Origin: Adenophora triphylla var. japonica | Taxonomy: Eukaryota; Streptophyta; Magnoliopsida; Asterales; Campanulaceae | Assembly (NCBI GenBank): GCA_022495995.1 | Contig: JAFEMH010002500.1 | Coordinates: forward strand, 272,719 to 336,718 | DNA: 64,000 bases | Direction: 5' to 3' | Shown here: in pieces, positions 11,167 to 22,357 of the stretch | How positions within the stretch are numbered: the first letter of the stretch is position 1 | Layout of the letters: the number at the start of each line of letters is the position of its first letter | Notes under the pieces: model-generated | Told to the model about the DNA's origin: nothing | The model's input: only the letters and a program-made list of their open reading frames with translations | The model's database searches: none | Position numbers and translations under genes: made by a program

Positions 11167-12390
11167 TGTGTGAAGGATGTAGACCAAAGAGTTCTAGTCG
11201 GGGATAAAGAGATAAAAGATAGATGGAGTTCGTACTTTGATACCTTGTTCAATGGCGGTCAAGAGCAGGATATTGGAGATTTAAATATCTCTTCGAGTAT
11301 GATTAATCGAGATTTTATGCGGAGAATTCAAAAGAGTGAAGTGGAAATGGCAATGAAAAAGATGAGATTGAAGAAAGCTGTAGGACCGGATGGATACCAA
11401 TTGAGGTTTGGAGATGTTTCGGGGAAAGGGGAATAGATTGGTTAACAACGCTATTTAACAAGACATGGAGAGTTAACAGAATGCCATTGGAGTGGCGAAA
11501 GAGTACTCTGATCCCTTTGTATAAGAACAAAGGTGATGTCCAAGATTGTTCCAACTATCGGGGGATCAAACTAATGAGCCATACTATGAAACTTTGGGAA
11601 AGAGTGATTGCACAAAGAATGAGAAAAATTGTGAATATTTCGGATAACCAATTTGGGTTTATGCCGGAAAGATCGACTATGGAGGCAATATATCTTATGA
11701 GACAAACCATGGAGAAATATCGGGATCAAAAGAAAGATTTGCATATGGTTTTCATTGATTTGGAGAAGGCGTATAATAAAGTGTCAAGAGAGGTACTTTG
11801 GTGGGCATAAGCAAAGAAGGGTGTTTCAAAGAAATATATTGATATTATCAAGGATATGTATAATGGAGTTAGTACTTGTGTACAGACTAGTGTTGGGAAG
11901 ACTGAAGAGTTCCCTATAAAGATTGGAGTGCATCAAGGTTCCGCACTTAGCCCCTTTCTTTTTGCTTTGATAATGAACGAATTGACGAGGTCAGTCCAAG
12001 ATGATATACCAAAGTGTATGTTGTTTGCAGATGATATTGTGCTGATTGATGAGACAAGAGAGGGTGTTGAAAGTAAATTGGAGTTGTGGAGACACTTTGA
12101 AATCTCGAGGTTTTCGATTAAGCAGAAGCAAGACTGAATATTTGAAGTGTAAGTTTAGCAGAGTTGGAAGTAGGGAGGCAGGGGCGGTCACATTTGATGG
12201 AAATATTATCCAAGCTTCTGAGTTTTTTCGCTATCTTGAATCCATTATCCAAAAGGATGGAGAATTAGATGGAGATGTGACTCATAGGATTAAAGCAGGT
12301 TGGTTGAAGTGGAAGAGTGCCACATGGTTTCTATGTGATCGCGGCATGTCCAATAGATTAAAGGGAAAATTCTATCGCACGGCATGTTAG
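11167..12390 (+). pseudogene. LINE reverse transcriptase domain
   Basis: RT blocks are spread over four frames: [10 protein letters not shown] (11370), [20 protein letters not shown] and [18 protein letters not shown] (11490-11610), [14 protein letters not shown] (11650), [20 protein letters not shown] (11740-11805), HQGSALSPFLFALIMNEL (11930-11985), MLFADDIVLIDETREGV (12018-12068). FADD is the catalytic box. Breaks occur near 11166 (TAA), 11436, 11810 (TAA after the block ending VLWWA) and 12137. Order and spacing are normal for the family, so damage is by point changes, not deletion. Confidence 0.88.
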
Positions 12391-12748
12391 GCCGGCATTG
12401 CTTTACGGCACCGAATGTTGGGCCGTGAAACAGTGTCACGTGCATAAGATGAATGTGGCGGAGATGCGTATGCTTCGATGGATGTGCGGTCATACAAGAA
12501 ATGATCGATTGGGGAATGAGGTGATCAGAGGTAAAGTAGGAGTTGCGCCCATTGAGAATAAAATGAGGGAAAATCGTCTAAGGTGGTTTGGACATGTGAG
12601 AAGGAGACCGAGTGATGCACCGATTAGGAGGCCGGAACAGTGGAGAGATGATAAAATGACGAGGGGTAGGGGAAGACCCAAACAAACTTGGATTAGAGTA
12701 ATTGAAAATGATATGAGTTACTTGGAGTGGATGAAAGTATGGTGTTGA
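12391..12748 (+). pseudogene. LINE ORF C-terminal region
   Basis: A 116-residue frame starting [11 protein letters not shown] with [15 protein letters not shown], then [12 protein letters not shown] and a basic GRGRPKQTW tail, is the typical C-terminus of plant RTE ORFs. One base shift separates it from the RT frame. Function of this tail in the family is not well defined. Confidence 0.8.
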
Positions 12749-12892
12749 AGAGGCCGGAGTGGAGGACAAAAATTCATGTGGGGGTTGATTTTTTTTTATT
12801 ATTATTTTTTTTTAATTTTGATTTTTTGATTTTGATTTTGATTTGTATGTTTATTTATTTATTTATTTAATTTTCAACAACCTTTTTTCACG

Positions 12893-12963
12893 ATAACACA
12901 TGAGGATTCATGTTAGCCGACCCCAAATTATTTTGGGACTAAGACTTTGTTATTGTTGTTGTA
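12893..12963 (+). repeat. LINE 3' end and TTG-rich tail
   Basis: It ends in CATGTTAGCCGACCCCAAAT, a GGGACTAAG block and then TTGTTATTGTTGTTGT. A simple tail of this kind, not poly(A), is characteristic of plant RTE LINEs. Confidence 0.75.
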
Positions 12964-13183
12964 AGGAGCTAAAATTTGTCCCAAAATATTTGTTATTTTA
13001 CTACTACCTAGGTATCTTTACCCTTGTTATCAAATACTATACCCTTATTTACTTACTATTGTGAAATACTTCCATTTACAAGCATTTAATTGTTTAGGTA
13101 ATTGAAAATTTTATGAGTAATTTATTTAATATGTAATAATTACATTTATTAATACGTGTGTGTGAGCACATCTAAAATAATAA

Positions 13184-13427
13184 GGGGCCGTTTGGTAGCC
13201 TGATTAGAGTTGGATATGATTATTAGTCCAATAATCTTGGTGTTTGGTAGGCTAAATGCAATGGGAGTAATAATCCTGGGTACAACTCGGATAAGCTTTT
13301 TATCCACTCTTATCCCCTCTAACCCCTTCATATTAATCCCCAAGAAAAGGGTGGTGTTATTAATCCCCTGATTAATAATCCCCCACTATTAACACAGGCT
13401 AATCCTATCGGCCTATCAAACGAGCCC
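13184..13427. mobile_element. Tourist-like (PIF/Harbinger) MITE
   Basis: 244 bp, flanked on both sides by TAA (13181-13183 and 13428-13430). Imperfect terminal inverted repeats: GGGGCCGTTTGGTAG at the left, CTATCAAACGAGCCC at the right (12 of 15 pair). No coding capacity. Three-base TAA/TTA duplications and GGGCC-start repeats are typical of the Tourist group. Confidence 0.85.
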
Positions 13428-13430
13428 TAA

Positions 13431-14699
13431 GTATATTGGGATGAAAGGAGTTCTAGAAATAGTGTTTGGAATATTTTTAGCCATTAGTTATTGGATTTTA
13501 TTAAAATAAATTGGAATATGACATATAAAAATTGTGTGGGAGGATGAAGATAATGATTTAATTCATTAATTATAGCATTTATTATATCTCTTTATTTTAA
13601 GCATTTTTTCAATGAGTAATACTTATACTTCAAGTCATTACTTAATAATTTTTTCCAAAGTACATATTGGAGGAAAAATTCAAGTTTACTATAGTTTATA
13701 TATATATATATAGAGAGAGAGAGGGATAGATATTGCATTAATTCAATTAAAATATTGCATTAATTCAATTTAAATGTAGTACAAGGAAAATACTAAGAAT
13801 TAAAGCAATTTTTTAAAGATGGGTCTGATAGTTCAGTTCTTATATTAGTTGAGATTATTTTAGGTTACACACTTCTTATAAACAATTTGATTGGTTAAAA
13901 TATTCCAAACACCAATTCCAATTCCATGAGAAACTATGCATGTTAGTTATGTGGTCACGCTCTTCCAATCAGATGGTGCCACTAAGCATTTGAAGTTGAT
14001 GAATAAAATCCTTAAAAAACACCAAGTTGAAATAAAAAGGAATATTCAATTTAGATCCCCTTAACATCTAATCTAACTAATTTGGTTGAGGTAAAGTTGG
14101 TGAGAAGTCAATTATAACTAGTGTTACACTCGTGTTATTAATCCGTTATTAAATGCACGAGACAAATAAATTCGATATATCAACTAAAAACAACAAGAAA
14201 AAGATATTATAAAAATATTTTTTTTAAAAAAATATGATTTTGAAGACGCTTATTTCAAAAAAAAAAAAATTATCATATTAATCCAACAATATTACACATA
14301 ACTGATAAATAAAACTATACATTTTGGAATTCTTATTGAATTTTAACAAATACCATCATTCACAACCATTTTCAATATTGATATTACAAAACAAAATTTT
14401 AAGCATTCGGAATCGGTAACCATATAAAGATGAAGTAATATTAACTTAACTTTGACTTGGTCATGTTCTTTTTCGGATGAAAACTTTCAATATATACAAA
14501 CATTGCCTTTTAAAAGAAGGCTTATGTTAGAAAAAGATTAACATTGTAAATACTATTTAAATTGTAGTAATATGGTAAATTAGTAATAGTACTATAATTT
14601 ATAGATTTAGGTGAAATGAACACTTCAATAAAATACAAAAATAGTTTATACTCATTTATATGCCAAATTCCACTTTGCACACTTGAACAAATTTTGTCC
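13431..14699. other. AT-rich intergenic DNA
   Basis: No gene or classified element recognised. A (TA)n(GA)n microsatellite is at 13697-13726, and a poly-A stretch near 14257-14270. 14140-14200 resembles 9290-9360. Confidence 0.4.
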
Positions 14700-14795
14700 G
14701 ACGATGATACTTGGATTGGATGGAAATATGGCTTTAAGAGAGTGAAGTGGAGGACAAAAATTTATGTAAATGTTAAGGTTTTGATTTAATTTTTT
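14700..14795 (+). mobile_element. Short 5'-truncated RTE LINE fragment
   Basis: ACTTGGATTGGATGGAAATATGG (described in parts) then GTGGAGGACAAAAATTTATGT aligns by eye with the LINE end at 12719-12780 (ACTTGGAGTGGATGAAAGTATGG-like, then GTGGAGGACAAAAATTCATG). It is diverged and lacks everything upstream. Confidence 0.6.
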
Positions 14796-17138
14796 TCTCC
14801 AAAAATTCTTCTCACTTTTTCTTCTTTTAAATTTCTTCTTAAGTTTCACATTCTTAAAATTATTTATTTTTCTATTTTCTACTCTCTTTTTTTTTTTTTC
14901 ATTTTTGCCACATATTTCTTCTTTTCAATTGATTTTTTTTTTGTTGCATCTTTTATAAATGAAAATTTGCACTATTTTTAAATTTGCAATAAAATTATGT
15001 GGTTTTACTCTATTGAGTCCGGAGTTTTAAATTTCTTCTCAAGTTTCACATTCTTTTTAATTGTAAATGAAAATTTATTGTCTGCTCAAAATAAAATAAA
15101 ATAAAATATAGGAGTCATGTACTAGATATGATCAATATTGAACCCTTAAATAAAAGTATTACACAAAATATATTATGATATTGACATGTGATATTTTTTT
15201 TACCCTAGCAATTCACTTCATATATAAGGGTTCATCTGTATTTTTTCAAGGGAGGTCAAAATAATATTTTCAAAAAAAAAATCAAGGGCTAAAAGGACAA
15301 AAATGAAAAATTCAGGGGGAGGTTTAATTTTTTTTAATTCTGTACTATTGGACTGACTGCACATGCTAATCGTCGACCCTGTTTCTCGTATATATTGGAC
15401 ATTGTTGAGAGCTAAATATTCTAATCTCACAATTACCTGATTCACTACCATTGTTCAAAAATGTTTTTTTAATTAATTTTCAATAATAAAAGGCAATGGT
15501 AATTTCTTTAATTTCAATAAAGCTCAGTGTTAAAATGTGAAGAGGAGTAGGATTATAATTTCTATATTATTTCACTCTCATCTTTTACAATTGTTCAAAA
15601 CACCTATTTATACTAATTTTAGAGTCCTAATTCTAATAGGAGATACAATCCTATGTATACACAATAATTCTTCTTTGACTAGGATTCTTATTCTAGCTAC
15701 ATATTCTACTTTCCTACTTAATTAAGGAGTCTTCCTAAAATACAAAGCTAACATTAGGAAACAAGTATTTTCTTGCAAACTCGGTCCGCTCAATCGGTCT
15801 AGATCTGTTTCACTCGGTCCGATCCATGTCGCTCCACCATATTCTCCAACTGCTTTGTTAGTTAGTTCACATCCAACTGAAACCATCAAAATCCAACTAT
15901 ATACTTTGATGTCACAGTTTTTGCCCTAAACGCATGCATGTACGTACTATATTATAGAGTTAAAGCTGAGACATAGCCTATTACAAGCACGCAGTTTATT
16001 GGACCATTACAACGCACTTACTTATACGCTACATTTAGGCTTTTAATAATACTTTCTCAAAAATGAATATTTACAAAATTTTCAAATTTACTAGTATATA
16101 TCAATAGCAAATTTGATTTTTTTTTACATATTTATTATGGGACAAGACAGAGTTGGAGAGAGTAATTTCTCTGTCTAAAATGAATATTCAAAAAAAAAAA
16201 AAATCTCAAATTCACTTTTAATAGAGCAAATTTAAATTTTTTTGAACATTCATTTTGATACGAAGAATTGCCTTGCAAGCGTCCGCTCATCTCCTTCCGT
16301 ATCTTTGATCGTGTGGAAAATTGCATTAAACTATTTTTTATTATTTAAAAATGGAATATTTGACATTTAATTATTTTTAGACATTAGACTTTTAGGTATA
16401 AGAGGAGAAAAATATATATGAGTGTTTGTACTCACAATTGCTTTATTTGGAGGTCAAAAACTATCATTGAATTAATTATTGTATGGTAATAGAATTGGAA
16501 GAGAAAATTATCAGGTACGTTATTACATAAATTATATAATTGAAAAGTCTTGTTCTTGAAATAGAAGTTAGAACCACCATGGAAAAGTAGATATGGTAAC
16601 GAAATGATTTAACTCTTAAGATTGCTAAAAAGAAAAGGTGAAGTGATGAATGAAATTGTTCTAGAAGATGATCATGCTCATGCATGATGATTCAAATTAA
16701 TAAAGGAAAATTTAACAATGACGACTTGTGCACGTGTGAAATCCCTAGTTTTGGGTGTTAAATTAAGTAAGGTTTCTTTTAAATTGTGTATGTATCAAGT
16801 AGGGTTGTTTGTTTTCTAAGTTAAGTCAAATTGAGGAAGCATTTAAAAGAAATAAAAACAAAAAACAAAATCACAATTGTATTAATTAACGATTTTCCAT
16901 TCATTATTTAGATTCATGGACATTACACAAATTTAGAGCTAAAGATTACTACACATCCTACTTGAACTAAATTAATCAGCGTACTAGGTTTTGGGTTCAA
17001 GCCTTGGGAATGAGACGATGATAAAATTTTATTAAAAGAATTTTGCTGCCCTTATAATCTTACCCAACTCAAACCAGTTGGCATCTAATATGGTATTTTG
17101 ATACGCGATTAGATTCATTGTTTACCATTGGTCCGACT
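14796..17138. other. AT-rich intergenic DNA
   Basis: No coding signal. 15537-15850 looks like an old LTR end (repeat of CCTAAT/TAGGA words, then GGTCCG-rich stretch) but has no partner in the window. 16980-17090 contains a B-box-like GGTTCAAGCC, without an A box that I can place. Confidence 0.35.
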
Positions 17139-17143
17139 AAATT

Positions 17144-17621
17144 TGATGCAGTGAAAGCTTAGTAACGATAGATACCAACGTTCGTTGAGTTCGCTCACGA
17201 ACTACCGCACGTCGATCTTCCAAAACTCGTTGAGGTGTAACCTACCGAGGCTTGGGCATCAATTGCCGTTGATTCAAGAAATGCCGGAAATTGGTAAAGA
17301 TTAATCACAGAATTTCGCTCGAGAAATTCAGCAATCAATCGGCAATTTTCGCTCGAGAAAATTGAAGAAAAAGAGTAAACACTCAAATTTTATTAATCAT
17401 TCAACTGATTTTCGAAATTATACATAAAACTATTTTTATAGGACTCATATGACTTGATAAACAAGTCAAACATATCTAAAAATACTCCTAACCTATAAGG
17501 TAACTTAATAGACACCTAAAATAACAATATAAAGTCCTAATCTACTTCTAATCCTGAAAATACTAATAATATATTATTAAATTCGAAAATAACAATAATA
17601 ATTAGAATTAAAACATAAACA
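17144..17621 (-). repeat. 3' LTR of the small element
   Basis: 478 bp, TG at the plus-strand left edge and CA at the right. On the minus strand it is preceded by a purine-rich stretch (AATAATGGGAT). Its first ~150 plus-strand bases recur at 18241 and, inverted, at 18361-18506. Confidence 0.8.
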
Positions 17622-17628
17622 AATCCCA

Positions 17629-18060
17629 TTATTGATCTTCATCATTCTCCTCGGCTTCGAAAAATTCGTCCTCGAATTTGCAATGAGTTGTAGTTGAATT
17701 TGTCGCAATACAAAGAGAGCATGTAACATAAGTATCCTTCCATTGTACCTTGATATTAGAATATAAAAATCCTTGAATCCTTGACGAACTTGAAATTTGC
17801 CAACTCGAGTAATAACTTCCATCCAATCAGTCTAATATGACATAATATACGTTTGGAGTAACAATTTTATAATGTAATCAGCAGAAGACTTTGTAGAGGA
17901 AACATCAAATGGATCAAATGGATCATCATAAGGATTAACAATTTTGACGGCTTCAAAATTCCAAATCAATTCATCTTGTAGAAACCCGAAGCTAACAGTT
18001 TTTACACCAGTCAAGTCTGACGTTACTAGTTGACAAATTTCGCTATCACATTTGTCAAAA
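17629..18060 (-). pseudogene. Internal coding-like remnant of the small element
   Basis: Minus-strand scraps read VSFGFLQDELIWNFEAVKI, DDPFDPFDVSSTK and, next to the polypurine end, THCKFEDEFFEAEENDEDQ. The FEDEFFEAEE block resembles acidic pol ends of gypsy-type elements. Two stops and a shift separate the parts. Not assigned to a known domain; it could be a pol end fused to an unrelated segment. Confidence 0.4.
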
Positions 18061-18225
18061 ACAGGCGGTTTTGATCAATCGACAGGAACATCAACGCTTG
18101 AAGATTCAAATAACGTCCCACCAAGATCAAACATTTTTTTTTTTTTGGAAATTTTCTAATCTGAATATAAGGAAAAAATATTAATATATGAATACCTCAA
18201 TCGAAAGACGAGAATCCCTGGTTTT

Positions 18226-18238
18226 GGCTCTGATACCA
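18226..18238 (-). other. Primer binding site (initiator tRNA-Met)
   Basis: The minus strand reads TGGTATCAGAGCC, a perfect complement of the initiator tRNA-Met 3' end, two bases from the LTR edge at 18241. Confidence 0.85.
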
Positions 18239-18240
18239 AA

Positions 18241-18506
18241 TGATGCAGCGAAAGCTTAGTAACGATAGATACCAACGTTCGTTGAGTTCGCTCACGAACT
18301 ACCGCACGTCGATCTTCCAAAACTCGTTGAGGTGTAACCTACCGAGGCTTGGGCATCAATTTCCAGTATTCCTTGAATCAACGGCAATTGATGCCCAAGC
18401 CTCGATAGGTTACACCTCAACGAGTTTTGGAAGATCGACGTGCGGTAGTTCGTGAGCGAACTCAACGAACGTTGGTATCTATCGTTACTAAGCTTTCGCT
18501 GCATCA
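18241..18506. repeat. Long hairpin of LTR sequence
   Basis: Arms 18241-18360 and 18387-18506 are inverted copies over 120 bp with about one mismatch (CTACCGAGG against CTATCGAGG), separated by 26 bases. The spacer extends the second arm: it reads, inverted, as the next bases of the LTR (GCCGTTGATTCAAG). The joint is therefore LTR 1-120 fused to inverted LTR ~148-1. Confidence 0.92.
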
Positions 18507-19525
18507 AAATTTTAGTACTATTTTTCTTGAGGTTTGATTTTTGGAAAGGGATATTGCCACTACAATACAATATATGCTAATCTATTACATTCTTTATAAT
18601 TTAAATAAATTCTTCATTACTTGACACAATTGTCCTTCTGCCTCCACGCGACATTGCTCCGTCAGGCTTTCACTCATTGCGGACCTGGGGCTTTCAAAGG
18701 TCCCATGACTCTCACCGCATTTCATACCTTCTGTCTATGTATTCACATGATCATGAACAGACTTGTAACAACAAGCTTAATGTCTGTTTGTATTTCTATG
18801 ATCATGAACAAACTTGTAACAGCAAGCTTAATGTATATTTGTATTCCCATGATCATGAACAGACTTGTAAAAGCAAGCTTAATGTCTGTTTGTATTCCCA
18901 TGATCATGAACAGACTTGTAACAACAATCTTAATGTCTGTCTGTTTGAATTCCTCCTTTTGTAACAGTCACACAAAATTAAATTGGTGACTGTTCAGTTG
19001 CCCAGTTATTGAATAGAAGATGGAACCACAAACAATTTTGAAGTGCACCAGAAAATTTTCCAGCAGCCTCCCCTCTCTCTCTCTCGTTGCATATTGTAGC
19101 ATCTTTCCTTTGGCCTTCGTGCATTTCTACATTGTGGTGATACTGTCCAGGCACACTGCCAATTCGCCGGGACTTTAATTGCAAAGTGCCCCAAGTCCGC
19201 ACGTTCTATCCTGGGAGACTCGCGTCCACGACAGCCTCAAACACTATCGGTGAGGGGACGAATAAGCCTTAAGGAGACTGATTCATCAGGGCTCGGGCAC
19301 AACAATCAATTGTTACTGCCGATTTGTTTCTTCAAATTTTTTCAATTTTTATTTTTATTTTTATTTCTGTAATTCTTTTTCTTTTGTTAATGTAATTTCT
19401 GCCAATAGTTTTTACATAGCAATTTGGAGAGGAAATCCAATTTGGAGAGGAAATCCGTTTACAAAACTGAGATTGGTTCGTATATTCTTTTCAGGCTTAG
19501 CTGCCTTCCTTCTCTTTTTAGTGTT
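18507..19525. other. Unclassified region with inverted ends and a 51-bp repeat
   Basis: TGCGGACCTGGGGC at 18679 and its inverted form GCCCCAAGTCCGCA near 19188-19201 form a ~30-bp inverted repeat pair enclosing 0.5 kb. Inside is a 51-bp tandem repeat. No target duplication or known transposase. 19430-19465 has a small duplication (AATTTGGAGAGGAAATCC twice). Confidence 0.5.
18747..18950 (+). repeat. Tandem repeat, 4 x 51 bp
   Basis: Units start with ATGATCATGAACA at 18747, 18798, 18849 and 18900. 51 bases is 17 codons, so one plus-strand frame (18677-18964) stays open through all copies with a repeated HDHEQTCNNKLNVCLYS-like unit. There is no other sign that it is translated. Confidence 0.9.
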
Positions 19526-20313
19526 TGTTATAACAGATCTATTTAGAACATCAAAAATAAATAAATCAAACAAAACAACGATATACGTGGTTCACCAACT
19601 TGACTACTTACACGGGCAACGGGAGAGAGTATTATTATCAAATGACAATCACCGAATACAATCCCTATTTTATCGCACGACTTTTTTGTCATAAGAATCC
19701 ACAACTGTGCAAACCCTAGATCTAAATAAACAGACAAGCAAGAAAAACCCTTGGAACATATAGAATTATTGATATCTATCACAATAGGAATTACATACAT
19801 AAAATTGCTAGGGAATAGGGGTTATTTATACTGTCTATTTCTAACCCTGCAGGGTTTTCTAACCCTGCACAAAATCTGTCGTGATCATGGCCATAACGGA
19901 CTACCGCACGATCGCCCCCTTTGTACAGGCTTTTGGGGCGATCGCCCTCCTTGCCTAGGCGCGGTCGCTCCTTCCGTCTGTCGCAGGAATTACGAAATCT
20001 GTCCTTGTTCAATCCCCTAATTTGTTCCCAAGTCAGACGACATCAAACCCAACAAATATCCAACTTGACATCTAACCTCCGTATCACTAAACCAGAACTC
20101 CCCTCTGCGTTATACGGAGTATGTGTTATGCCAAACACCAAACTTGTGATTCGGACAACTAAAATTTGTATCTTCCTATACACCCAAATGTGTTACGCCG
20201 AACACCAAAACACTTGCTGCAACAGTTGATTAGACCCGTTTAACAAGTAAACAAACGTGTCTACCAGACACCCAAATGTATCCCCCTGGACACCCAAACT
20301 TTGTTGCGCCGAG
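19526..20313 (-). mobile_element. LTR-like sequence, interrupted by the Tat/Ogre insertion
   Basis: On the minus strand a promoter-like block (TATAAATA at 19830-19823) is followed by ~300 bases ending in a region with GTGGTTCACC-like words common near copia LTR ends, and then TTATAACA. Upstream lie GTGTCT/AGACAC inverted words. The same sequence type resumes on the other side of the big insertion (32620-32647), so this was continuous before. No primer site or matching flank duplication was found, so solo LTR against partial LTR is unresolved. Confidence 0.5.
19823..19830 (-). promoter_or_regulatory. TATA box of the LTR-like sequence
   Basis: Minus-strand TATAAATA. Upstream on that strand: a perfect 14-bp palindrome AACCCTGCAGGGTT (19843-19856, 12 bases away), then GGGCGATCGCCC (19936-19947). 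Confidence 0.6.
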
Positions 20314-22011
20314 TGTGATGTACCCGATTTTTTTTTTTGAAATCAAACGGAGTCGCCACGCCATTTTAATTTTGAGGGCCAAAAATTTGAAAAATGCCCG
20401 AGATCAAAAATTTGGGTTCGGAGGTCACGTTACACGCCGGGAAGGACGTTAGTGTGCACCCGGAATGCCTCGTAAAAACGAGTCTTCCAAACATTCAAAA
20501 TCCTTTGTTGTGTGTGTGTGTGTGTATGTGTATGTTTTGGCCAAAATAAGTTGAAACTGAGGAAAGTAAAAATTGGGAACTCTTTTTAAGGCTTTAAACT
20601 GATCCCATGATTTTTTGGATGATTTTTGGGTTGAGATTTGGAACTCAAAAGATCTTTGGAAGTTGAAAACCATTTCTGCCAGAATGAAAAAGGCAGTTGA
20701 CCCTTGACTTTGAAATGGACTTTAGGGATTGAAAACTCCAGAATCTGGGAAAAGTCCGAGAATGAAAAATGTTCAAAACACCTTAAAAAAGGTTTCTGTA
20801 AAAGAACTTTTCATTTTGGAGGTGATTTGAGGTGTCAAAACCTTCTGGAAATCTCAGATATGAAATCTGGATTTCCAGAAACTGATGAACTAGCCTCTAA
20901 AAGAAAATTTGAAAAAGGGAGTTTTACTCACGCAAAAAATAAAGTAAAAATATGTCTAGAAAGATCTAGATGTTGGCTACAAAAAGTATTTTGTAGTCAA
21001 CACCAAATTCCAAGTTTCTGTATGTCCAAAAAATGGGAAAATGGACTGAGATCTCAGAACAATGCTACTGGACAGCAAGATGTTCTTGAGGGAAAATGTG
21101 ATTTTTGGGGGATTTGCATCTATGTTCACCCCATTTTCATCCCTAGACTTGATACCACTACCTTTTTTTAATTGATTATCATATTCAAGTCATCCTTGGG
21201 GAATTTATGGGGTTTAAACATGTCATTTGCAAAGGGAAAGGGGATATTTTGTAGAAATGAAATTAAAGAGACAAATCAACTAGAGATTTAAAATGTGGAC
21301 CATTTGAGATGGTCATTCATGAAGATGAACTTCAAGATGACCATCTTGGGTCAAAACTTAAGTTAAACTAGACATCAAGTAGATCCAAGTAAGAAGAACA
21401 AGATGAACAAGAAGTTAAAAGAGGATTTTAGGGTTTTGAGAAGGAGGGCTTTACCAATGGTGACACCCTATCTTCCTAGGCTTGGAATTTGACTTGAGGA
21501 GTATCAAGATTTGGTGTTTGGCTTGAGGAGTATCAAGGTTTGGTGTTTGGATTTGTGTTTGGAGTAAGATTGGGAAAGATTCAAGAGAAAATGGTGGCAA
21601 TCTAGGGATTCCCACTGTTTTCTCTCTATATTTCGCCAGAGTTTCGTTGCTGTGATCAAAATTGTGTTGTGTAAACTGAGAGAGGAGGGTTCAATTTATA
21701 GGAAACTGTGAGTGTCAATCATATCCGCGCGGATAGGGTTCGACGCGTGCACTGTTCATCTGCTACAAAGGTAGGCCGTTGGACAGAGGAATATTTTCAG
21801 AAAATTCAAACTGATTGCTGTTTTTCAACTTTCTTAATTCGGATTTTTCCAATTTCTTTTGCTTTTTGAGATTCTTTTCTTGGTTTAACTTTAAATGGCA
21901 ATGCCCATTTTACCCTTACTTTGTTAGAAAAGTTAGGAATTGTTGGAATTGTTATAACTTTCGTTAATTTTCTAACGAAAATTCTAACAAGCTCAAATTG
22001 GAGCACTTACA
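20314..22011 (-). repeat. 3' LTR of the first Tat/Ogre-type element
   Basis: On the minus strand it starts TGTAAGTGC and ends CATCACA. TATA box near 21694-21701 (minus), preceded by palindrome TATCCGCGCGGATA at 21722-21735. A (GT)n run is at 20510-20532. Matches 30924-32619 throughout. Confidence 0.92.
21694..21735 (-). promoter_or_regulatory. LTR core promoter with upstream palindrome
   Basis: Minus-strand CTATAAATTG at about 21702-21693; upstream the perfect 14-bp palindrome TATCCGCGCGGATA (21722-21735). The same pair is at 32294-32336 in the other LTR. Confidence 0.6.
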
Positions 22012-22026
22012 GTAGCCCCTCGGCGA
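22012..22026 (-). other. Polypurine tract
   Basis: Minus-strand GCCGAGGGGCTAC abuts the LTR start TGTAAG. A similar GGGGGCTAC occurs at 27306-27318, where the gag-proximal part meets the 3' region. Confidence 0.6.
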
Positions 22027-22357
22027 CGGCGCTTTCGAAGGAAGCGGGGTCATCGATAAGAGTAAGGCTCCATATTTGGCAGGATGATCGAGTGATCGGG
22101 TGGCTGAACCTAGCAATAGGCTACCTACGTATCCCGAATGGGAATCAAGCCAGTCGTAGTTCGGGTCTTTGACCCTGGGATGATGGCGTTTTAGGTGCCT
22201 CGAACCTTGATGAGTTCTGCAGTCGTTTGCTGAAAGAAACTCTGCTGGGGGTAAGAGATGACCATTTTGGTCTGGTGGCTGAACCTAGCGATAGGCTACC
22301 TACGTATCTTTAAGAGGAATCAAGCCAGTTGTGGTTCGGGTCTTTGACCCTAAGATT

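Larger units (their letters stand above)
9803..12963 (+). mobile_element. RTE-type LINE, near full length but frameshifted
   Basis: Endonuclease, reverse transcriptase and C-terminal regions lie in order on the plus strand. The 3' end has the form usual for plant RTE LINEs: AGCCGACCCCAAATTATTT and GGGACTAAG, then a TTG-rich tail. The 5' start is placed by eye at a GC-rich block (TCGTCGCCCGAAAGCGACG, 9823-9841) that breaks the AT-rich flank. No convincing target duplication was found. Non-LTR elements copy themselves by target-primed reverse transcription; this copy is inactive. Confidence 0.85.
17144..18506 (-). mobile_element. Small non-autonomous LTR retroelement with a hairpin right end
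   Basis: The element is bounded by AAATT on both sides (17139-17143 and 18507-18511). Left: a 478-bp LTR (17144-17621). Middle: 619 bp with a primer site next to 18241. Right: instead of a full LTR, 120 bp of LTR U5 end followed by the same sequence inverted. The outer left end begins TGATGCAG and the outer right end is CTGCATCA, so both termini are U5 ends. It carries no pol; two short minus-strand frames are all that is coding-like. A normal element would end on the right with the U3 terminus. Confidence 0.8.

Noticed and set aside
19526..20313. A complete solo LTR with target duplication
   Set aside because: TG and CA ends can be proposed (19526 and 32647), but flanking 5-mers do not match and no primer site follows.
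20704..21171. 155-codon plus-strand frame, repeated at 31304-31708
   Set aside because: Lies antisense within the LTRs, is conserved only because the LTRs are, and is broken by a TAG in one copy (31706).
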